DNA of 64,000 bases from Nakamurella endophytica (GTDB taxonomy: Bacteria > Actinomycetota > Actinomycetes > Mycobacteriales > Nakamurellaceae): positions 1-64,000 of the forward strand of contig NZ_BMNA01000006.1 in assembly GCF_014646215.1 (NCBI RefSeq), given 5' to 3'. Position numbers and translations under genes: made by a program. Below, in pieces: positions 59,510-64,000 of this stretch (its first letter is position 1; the number at the start of each line of letters is the position of its first letter). The notes below the pieces were generated by a model. That model had not been told where the DNA came from, did not search any database, and saw nothing but the letters and a program-made list of their open reading frames with translations.

Positions 59510-60718
59510 TCAGGTCCAGTACAGCAGGCGGGCCCCGGGCAGCCGGGTCGCGACGGCGTCGCTGAACCAGCCACGCAGGTCGGCCATGACGTCCGCCGGG
59601 TAGACGTACTTGACCCCGCCGAACTTGGAGCGCTTGGCGCGGCGGCGGTCCTCGTCCATCTCCAGCCGGGTGGCCGGGTACCAGCCGAGCAGCACGTCCT
59701 TGCTGGCCGGCGTGAACCGGTGGGTGATGATCTCGGCCGTCAGGTCGACGTCCGGCACGCCGGCCAGCTCCGCGGCGACCCGGTCGAGCAGGCTGCCGTA
59801 CGACTCCTGCCACCCCGGTACCGGCATGACCGGGGCGATCGTCAGGCCCACCGGGTACCCGGCCCGGGCCAGCCGGCCCAGGGCGTGCAGCCGCTGCGGC
59901 ATCCGGGCGGTCCCGCCCTCGAAGCGGCCGGCGACCTCGTCGGCGTTGACCGAGAACCGGACCCGGGTGCGGCCGCCGTGCGGCAGTCCGGTCAGGCCCG
60001 CCACGTCGTCGAACTTCGTGGTGAACCGCAGGGACGGCGCGTCCCCGTAGCAGCCGGTGCCGACCCGGGTGATGGCCTCGGCGAGCGACCCGGTCAGATG
60101 CTCGATGCCCAGCGGATCGGTGTAGCAGGACAGCTCGAACGTGGTGCCCTCGTGGCCGCGGTCCGCGGTGCCGCTGGTGACGGCGCCCCGCCCGGCGTGC
60201 GTCCGGATACCGTCCAGCACCTCGTCGAGGTTGGCGTACGCCCGGGTCACCGGAGGTCCGGCCAGCGACCCGGCCAGGTAGCAGTACTGGCAGTGCGCCG
60301 GGCAGCCGCGCGCCAGGTCGATCCGCCAGTCGGCGCTCGGCGGGATGGGCTGTGGCTTGCGCACGCTCGGCGGGGCGACCACGACGGCCAGCGTCGACTT
60401 GGCGCGGGCGTACACCTCGCGCTCGTTGCCCTCCCGCAGGCCGGTCACCTGGTCGCCGCGGAGCACCTCGATGTCCTGGACGCCGGCGGCCTCGCACCGG
60501 GCGACGATCTCGCGCGTGTGCGGCAGCTCCGCGGCCGACCGGGTGATGCGGACGTGCCGCGGGATCCAGCGCCGCACCGCACCGTCGGGACCGGCCTCCG
60601 CGGGGGCGGGACCGGCCGGGGTGCGGGGAGCCCGGTCGACCAGGGCGACCGAGGCGGGCACGGGCGGCTCGAGCGGCTGGGGGACGGACGGGGCGACGAC
60701 GGCGGCGCTGGGGGTCAC
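59510..60718 (-). CDS. Spore photoproduct lyase-family radical SAM protein
   Basis: A 402-residue radical SAM enzyme. The cluster motif RGCPAHCQYCYLAG (C-x3-C-x2-C) is followed by SCYTDPLGIEHLTGSL, RVRFSVNADEVAGRFEGGTAR and EIITHRFTPASKDVLLGWYP, matching spore photoproduct lyase. In Bacillus it repairs the UV spore photoproduct. Many actinobacterial homologues occur in organisms without endospores, so the function here is uncertain. The start GTG 60718 gives a 90-residue Pro-rich leader, and GTG 60820 would add 34 residues. It lies 20-120 bp after a phosphotransferase gene on the same strand. Confidence 0.85.
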   Translation of the reverse strand: MTPSAAVVAPSVPQPLEPPVPASVALVDRAPRTPAGPAPAEAGPDGAVRRWIPRHVRITRSAAELPHTREIVARCEAAGVQDIEVLRGDQVTGLREGNEREVYARAKSTLAVVVAPPSVRKPQPIPPSADWRIDLARGCPAHCQYCYLAGSLAGPPVTRAYANLDEVLDGIRTHAGRGAVTSGTADRGHEGTTFELSCYTDPLGIEHLTGSLAEAITRVGTGCYGDAPSLRFTTKFDDVAGLTGLPHGGRTRVRFSVNADEVAGRFEGGTARMPQRLHALGRLARAGYPVGLTIAPVMPVPGWQESYGSLLDRVAAELAGVPDVDLTAEIITHRFTPASKDVLLGWYPATRLEMDEDRRRAKRSKFGGVKYVYPADVMADLRGWFSDAVATRLPGARLLYWT

Positions 60719-60841
60719 ACCTGGATCAACACCGCGGCGCTGCGCGGCCTTCCCCCCCGCCGACCGGTGATCGGGATCTGTCGTCCGGACGGGGAGCCGG
60801 GCGCGCGTGCCCCGGTCCACGACGAACCGGGTCGCCGCTCG

Positions 60842-61885
60842 TCACCGGTCGGCGTCGCCGTGCCGTCCCGCGACCCCGGCCCGCAGCAGCCCGGCCTGCA
60901 CCAGCAGGTCCCGCAGCCGGCGGTCCAACCCCCGCATCGAGGCGTCCGCGCCGGCGGGGCGGTCGTGGGTGATCCAACACCGCTCGGCGGCCAGCAGCAG
61001 GGCGCGGTGCACGTCGAAGCGCTGCAGCTCGGGTCCCGCCGTCACGCCGTACGCCCGCACCAGCTCGGGTACCAGTGCCGGTTCGTGGTGCTCGACGTGC
61101 ACCGCGGTCAGCGCCAGGTCGGCGAGCGGGTCGTCCCAGCCCGCCTTCTCCCAGTCGACCAGCCCGGACGGCGCCCGGTCGGGGGCGAGCAACAGGTTGC
61201 CGCCGTTGACGTCGTGATGGCACAGCACGGGACGCCGGCAGCCGGCCAGGGCATCGCGGCGGGTGCGCAGCAGCCGGCCGACGCCGTCCGCCAGCTCCGG
61301 CGGGCCGCCGCTCGAGCGGAACTCCGGCTCCAGCGCCACCCAGCGGCGGTGCACCCGTTCGACCGCGTCCGGACCCGGTCCGTCCGCTGCGGCGTCCCCG
61401 GCGTCGTCGTCCGGGACCACCGGCCCGAACCGCGCGCCGGTGCGGCGGTGCAGGGCCCGCAGCACGCCCGCGGCCGCCCGCAGGATGCCCGCCGTCTCGG
61501 CCACCGTGCACCGGGGGCGGACGTCCGACCACCGCTCCCCGGGGAGCCGGCCGATCACCAGGTAGGCACCGGCCGGCCCTCCCGGTCCCGCCGGTGCGGT
61601 GCCCCGTGCCGCGACGGCCGGCACCGGCACACCGGGCAGCCCGGCCGCGAGGCGCAGCGCGGCGTCCTCGACCAGCGCCCGCGACGCCGCCGGCGCCGGG
61701 AACACCTTGAGCACCCAGCGCGAGCCGTCCGGGGCGGCGAGGCCCGTCAGGTGGCCGACCGCGCCCTGCACCGGCGGCCGCCACGCGTCGGGGACCATCC
61801 CGAGCCGCGCCCGGACGTCCTCGAGCGCGGCGCGGACGGCGGCGTCGGGGGCCCGGGCGGCGGCGTCGGGGGCTGGGCCGGTCAC
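60842..61885 (-). CDS. Aminoglycoside-phosphotransferase-like kinase
   Basis: A 347-residue protein of the APH/choline-kinase fold. It has RWVLKVFPAP (Lys of lobe 1), RPVLCHHDVNGGNLLLA (catalytic HxDxxxxN) and SGLVDWEKAGWDDPLADLAL (D-x-E metal site). The substrate is unknown. Members phosphorylate antibiotics, sugars or homoserine-like molecules. GTG 61885 is used. It is convergent or co-directional with small genes around it and has no antibiotic-resistance context. Confidence 0.85.
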   Translation of the reverse strand: MTGPAPDAAARAPDAAVRAALEDVRARLGMVPDAWRPPVQGAVGHLTGLAAPDGSRWVLKVFPAPAASRALVEDAALRLAAGLPGVPVPAVAARGTAPAGPGGPAGAYLVIGRLPGERWSDVRPRCTVAETAGILRAAAGVLRALHRRTGARFGPVVPDDDAGDAAADGPGPDAVERVHRRWVALEPEFRSSGGPPELADGVGRLLRTRRDALAGCRRPVLCHHDVNGGNLLLAPDRAPSGLVDWEKAGWDDPLADLALTAVHVEHHEPALVPELVRAYGVTAGPELQRFDVHRALLLAAERCWITHDRPAGADASMRGLDRRLRDLLVQAGLLRAGVAGRHGDADR

Positions 61886-61913
61886 CGGGACGGGCTGCCC
61901 GAATGGGGGCGGG

Positions 61914-62123
61914 TCACGCCAGCAGGCTGACGATGCCGGCCGTCACGCCGACCACCAGCCCCAGCAGCACGGCCAGCAGCAGCACCTGGCCCGCCGTGAG
62001 CCGTCGCCGGCCACCGGGCGCGGGCTGCTCCCGGGCGGGGGCCTCGCGCGCGGCCCCGGCCATCGCCCGCAGCGCCTGGGACAGCACGGTCTCCGGATCG
62101 CCGGGGCGGTCCTGCGGGCTCAC
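61914..62123 (-). CDS. Small membrane protein coupled to sigma factor
   Basis: A 69-residue protein with a soluble N-terminus (VSPQDRPGDPETVLSQALRAM, keyed by PETVLSQALRAM) and one C-terminal helix (GQVLLLAVLLGLVVGVTAGIVSLL). GTG 62123 overlaps the sigma-factor stop by 4 bp, so the two are made together. It sits where an anti-sigma or accessory protein would be, but has no zinc-binding anti-sigma motif. The function is not known. Confidence 0.65.
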   Translation of the reverse strand: MSPQDRPGDPETVLSQALRAMAGAAREAPAREQPAPGGRRRLTAGQVLLLAVLLGLVVGVTAGIVSLLA

Positions 62124-62764
62124 CGCGCCCGCATGATGTCGCCCAGCTTGGCGACCGCGCGGCTGGCGGTGGACTTGACCGTGCCCTTGGACAGCCCGGT
62201 GGCCTCGGCGATCTCGGCCTCGGAGAGCCCGCCGTAGTAGCGCAGCACCAGCACCTCGCGCTGCCGGGGGGCGAGATCGGCGAGGGCGGACACGACCGCC
62301 TGGTGCTCGGCCGTGAGCAGCGCCAGCGACTCGGCCGACCGTTCGGTGCCCGGATGCGGCGGCACGTAGGCGCGGGCCGTGCGCCGGCGCCGCAGCATGG
62401 ATCGCGAGCCGTTGACCACCGCCGTCCGCAGGTACCCGATGGCAGCCGCGGTGTCGCGCAGCCCCGACCAGTTGCGGAAGAGCCCGGCGAAGGCCTCCTG
62501 CACGACGTCCTCGGCGGACGCCTGGTCGTCGACCAGCAGGATGGCCAGCCGCACCATGCCCATTCTGTGGGTGCGGTAGATGTCGTCGATCGTCATCGGG
62601 CCGCCGGACGGCCGCTCGTCCGGCGGCATGGGGTTCAGGGTGACCAGCGAGCCGAGGGTCCGTTCCACGTCGGACTCGTAGCTCGGCGGGTCGGCGACCG
62701 CACCGTCCGGGGCGCCGTCGTGGTCCGCCGGGCGGGCGTCCGCCGACGCCCGGTCCTGCGCCAT
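62120..62764 (-). CDS. SigE-family (ECF-type) RNA polymerase sigma factor
   Basis: A 214-residue sigma factor. Region 2 reads YRTHRMGMVRLAILLVDDQASAEDVVQEAF (key part DQASAEDVVQEAF), and region 4 reads LAPRQREVLVLRYYGGLSEAEIAEATGLSKGTVKSTASRAVAKL (key part LSEAEIAEATGLSKGTVKS). The SigE70-type actinobacterial family normally has a short non-ZAS partner gene, here the overlapping 69-residue membrane protein. ATG 62764 is chosen. The frame is open further upstream, but that region is Pro/Arg-rich. MTIDDIYRTHR inside may be a second start. Confidence 0.87.
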   Translation of the reverse strand: MAQDRASADARPADHDGAPDGAVADPPSYESDVERTLGSLVTLNPMPPDERPSGGPMTIDDIYRTHRMGMVRLAILLVDDQASAEDVVQEAFAGLFRNWSGLRDTAAAIGYLRTAVVNGSRSMLRRRRTARAYVPPHPGTERSAESLALLTAEHQAVVSALADLAPRQREVLVLRYYGGLSEAEIAEATGLSKGTVKSTASRAVAKLGDIMRAR

Positions 62765-63043
62765 CCCGACCCCCGTCCGTCCGTCGTCGCGCGGTCCGAC
62801 CGCCACCCAGCCGTCGCCCGGTTGGTTCCGCCGGCGGGCTGCCCCGATCCTGGCACGGCCGGCCGACGTCGGGGCGCACGGCCGCTGCCCGACCGGCGTG
62901 ACGGTCGCCCGGTCGTGGCTGGTCGGAGGGGTTGTCGCGGCCGGTGACGGGCCCTGCGCGGACCGGCGCACCGCTGTGCGTGGCGTCGTCGGGGTTACGG
63001 GATTGTTACCGCTGGCGAGCGATCACGACTTGCGCATCGGCAT

Positions 63044-63057
63044 TGCAAGCGTTTTCA
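63044..63057. promoter_or_regulatory. Perfect LacI/cre-type operator before the ABC transporter gene
   Basis: TGCAAGCGTTTTCA matches the cre consensus TGNAANCGNTTNCA at every fixed position. In actinobacteria such CG-centred sites are bound by sugar-responsive LacI proteins. Confidence 0.75.
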
Positions 63058-63068
63058 TGCTCAGGTGC

Positions 63069-63084
63069 TGTGAGCGCCCTCACA
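63069..63084. promoter_or_regulatory. CRP-type box in the ABC transporter leader
   Basis: TGTGA-GCGCCC-TCACA matches the CRP consensus TGTGA-N6-TCACA exactly and is part of a 20-bp palindrome GCTGTGAGCGCCCTCACAGC (63067-63086). It lies 33 bp before the start codon. Confidence 0.7.
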
Positions 63085-63116
63085 GCGGTTCGTGTCCAGG
63101 AAGAGAGGTCAGCCGA

Positions 63117-64000
63117 GTGTCACGTACGTCGGCCAGCAGAGCGATGGCGAGCATCGCCGGGATCGGTGCCGTCGCGCTGATCCTGACCGCCTGTGGCGGT
63201 AGCGACAACAGCGGCGGTTCCAGCAGTTCCAGCGCGTCCAGTGTGTCCTCCAGCTCCTCCGACACCGCCTCGTCCAGCTCGGCCGGCACCGGCTCCGGCA
63301 GCGAGAGCTCGCCGGCAGCGCCGAACTCCGGTTCCTCGTCTGCGTCGAGTGGCGGGTCTTCCGGTGGTTCGAGCTCCGGCTCGGCACCGACGAGCGGTGG
63401 GTCACTGCCCAACGACGACGCCACGTGGTGCGACGACACCAAGAAGGCCTTCCCCGACATCTCCGGCAAGACCGTCACGGTCTACGCCGGGATCACCGGC
63501 GACGAGGGCACGCAGCTGTCCAGCTCGTGGAAGGACTTCACGACCTGCACCGGCGTGAACGTCACCTACACCGCGGACAAGAACTTCGAGACCCAGATCG
63601 TCCAGCAGGCCACCGCCGGCAACGCGGCCAACATCGCCTTCGTGCCGCAGCCGGGCCTGCTGCAGCAGCTCGTTGCCACGGGCAAGGTCGTCGAGGCGCC
63701 GGCCCAGGTCGCCGCCAACGTCGACAAGTACTGGGACAAGGGCTGGAAGACGTACGGCACGGTGGACGGCAAGTTCTACGCCGCCCCGCTGGGCGCCAAC
63801 GTCAAGTCGCTGGTCTGGTACTCGCCGAAGATGTTCAAGGCCAAGGGCTACACCGTGCCCACCACGTGGGAGGACATGGTCGCGCTCTCGGACAAGATCG
63901 CCGCCGACAACCCGAGCGGTCCCGCGGCGTGGTGCGCCGGTATCGAGTCCGGCACGGCCACCGGGTGGACCGCCACCGACTGGCTGGAGGAGGTCGTCCT
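63117..64000 (+). CDS. ABC transporter sugar-binding lipoprotein (partial, truncated by window end)
   Basis: At least 294 residues of an extracellular solute-binding protein. GTG 63117 has ribosome binding site AGAGAGG at 63102-63108. The signal peptide ends in the lipobox LILTACGG. A Ser/Gly/Ala-rich linker of about 80 residues follows. The mature domain (TVTVYAGITGDEGTQL, NIAFVPQPGLLQQL, KFYAAPLGANVKSLVWYSPKMF, VPTTWEDMVALSDKI, CAGIESGTATGWTATDWLEEV) matches family 1 alpha-glucoside/trehalose binding proteins such as AglE/ThuE. Permease and kinase genes should follow beyond the window. Control by a LacI protein and CRP is indicated by two perfect sites. Confidence 0.9.
   Translation, partial: MSRTSASRAMASIAGIGAVALILTACGGSDNSGGSSSSSASSVSSSSSDTASSSSAGTGSGSESSPAAPNSGSSSASSGGSSGGSSSGSAPTSGGSLPNDDATWCDDTKKAFPDISGKTVTVYAGITGDEGTQLSSSWKDFTTCTGVNVTYTADKNFETQIVQQATAGNAANIAFVPQPGLLQQLVATGKVVEAPAQVAANVDKYWDKGWKTYGTVDGKFYAAPLGANVKSLVWYSPKMFKAKGYTVPTTWEDMVALSDKIAADNPSGPAAWCAGIESGTATGWTATDWLEEVV

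Larger units (their letters stand above)
62765..63116. other. 352-bp divergent control region
   Basis: No gene is supported. The right half holds a perfect cre/LacI operator, a perfect CRP-type palindrome and the ribosome binding site of the ABC binding-protein gene. The left half is the presumed promoter of the sigma factor gene, without a recognisable -35/-10 pair. Confidence 0.6.

Overview
The window is about 70% G+C or more, with GTG starts nearly as common as ATG. It has 4-bp stop/start overlaps, an HspR-type heat-shock operator before clpB, LacI-family operators and many leaderless-looking promoters. This is a high-GC actinobacterial chromosome. The gene mix (septum-formation family lipid-anchored-type protein, DUF3140, DUF6153, SigE-like sigma factor, CYTH-CHAD, TIGR03767 phosphoesterase) would suit a Nakamurella/Geodermatophilus-like lineage, but the genus is a guess.

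Layout. (1) 67-9521, minus strand: a tightly coupled operon headed by a cysteine-rich cytosolic copper-storage-like protein. It is followed by complex I membrane-arm subunits in the order nuoA-(B/D-like)-H-J-K-L-M-N and then a DUF6153 protein. All Fe-S and flavin subunits (C, E, F, G, I) are missing. In place of B-C-D there is one soluble protein that looks like a degenerate NuoB joined to a degenerate NuoD through an Asp/Met-rich repeat. A divergent ArsR/SmtB metal sensor (9656-10039) sits next to the head of the operon. (2) 10099-13433: accessory debris, namely conjugation-module leftovers (small protein, lipoprotein, frameshifted NlpC/P60 endopeptidase), a GNAT acetyltransferase and a frameshifted PIN-domain gene. 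(3) 13557-16759: septum-formation family protein, NCS1 permease and a methyltransferase.

(4) 16957-27108, plus strand: an eight-gene-product-rich, fully overlapping heptose glycan operon of seven ORFs. They are a carbamoyltransferase, a GT2-HAD(GmhB-like) fusion, GT9, two GT4-like glycosyltransferases, a GmhA-HldE triple-domain fusion and a second GT9. Together they contain every step from sedoheptulose 7-phosphate to ADP-D-glycero-D-manno-heptose, plus the transferases to use it. (5) 27142-38988: DUF3140, a GAF-GGDEF-EAL protein, MarR, GT2, SDR, CYTH-CHAD, then a four-gene overlapping operon (amidohydrolase, TIGR04076, LLM flavin/F420 oxidoreductase, DUF885 peptidase-like) and an XRE/MmyB regulator. 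(6) 39600-44725: clpB under an HspR box with a strong hairpin terminator, a Ser/Ala-rich lipoprotein, a 52-residue membrane protein and pabB.

(7) 44865-50499: MFS sugar-type transporter, TIGR03767 phosphoesterase, MgtC, LacI regulator and SDR. (8) 50554-56848: alpha/beta hydrolase, pyrE, a TrmH-type RNA methyltransferase, a small membrane protein, DedA, a GlcD-type FAD oxidase and a manganese catalase. (9) 57092-62764: a flippase-like membrane protein with an internal kinase-like domain, spore photoproduct lyase, an APH-type phosphotransferase, and a SigE-family sigma factor with a small membrane partner. (10) 63117 to the end: a truncated alpha-glucoside-type ABC binding protein, preceded by a perfect LacI/cre-type operator and a perfect CRP box.

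The two most interesting systems are the complex I-like membrane arm without a redox module, in a copper/metal context, and the fused ADP-heptose pathway with a carbamoyltransferase. No tRNA, rRNA, CRISPR array or complete insertion sequence was seen.
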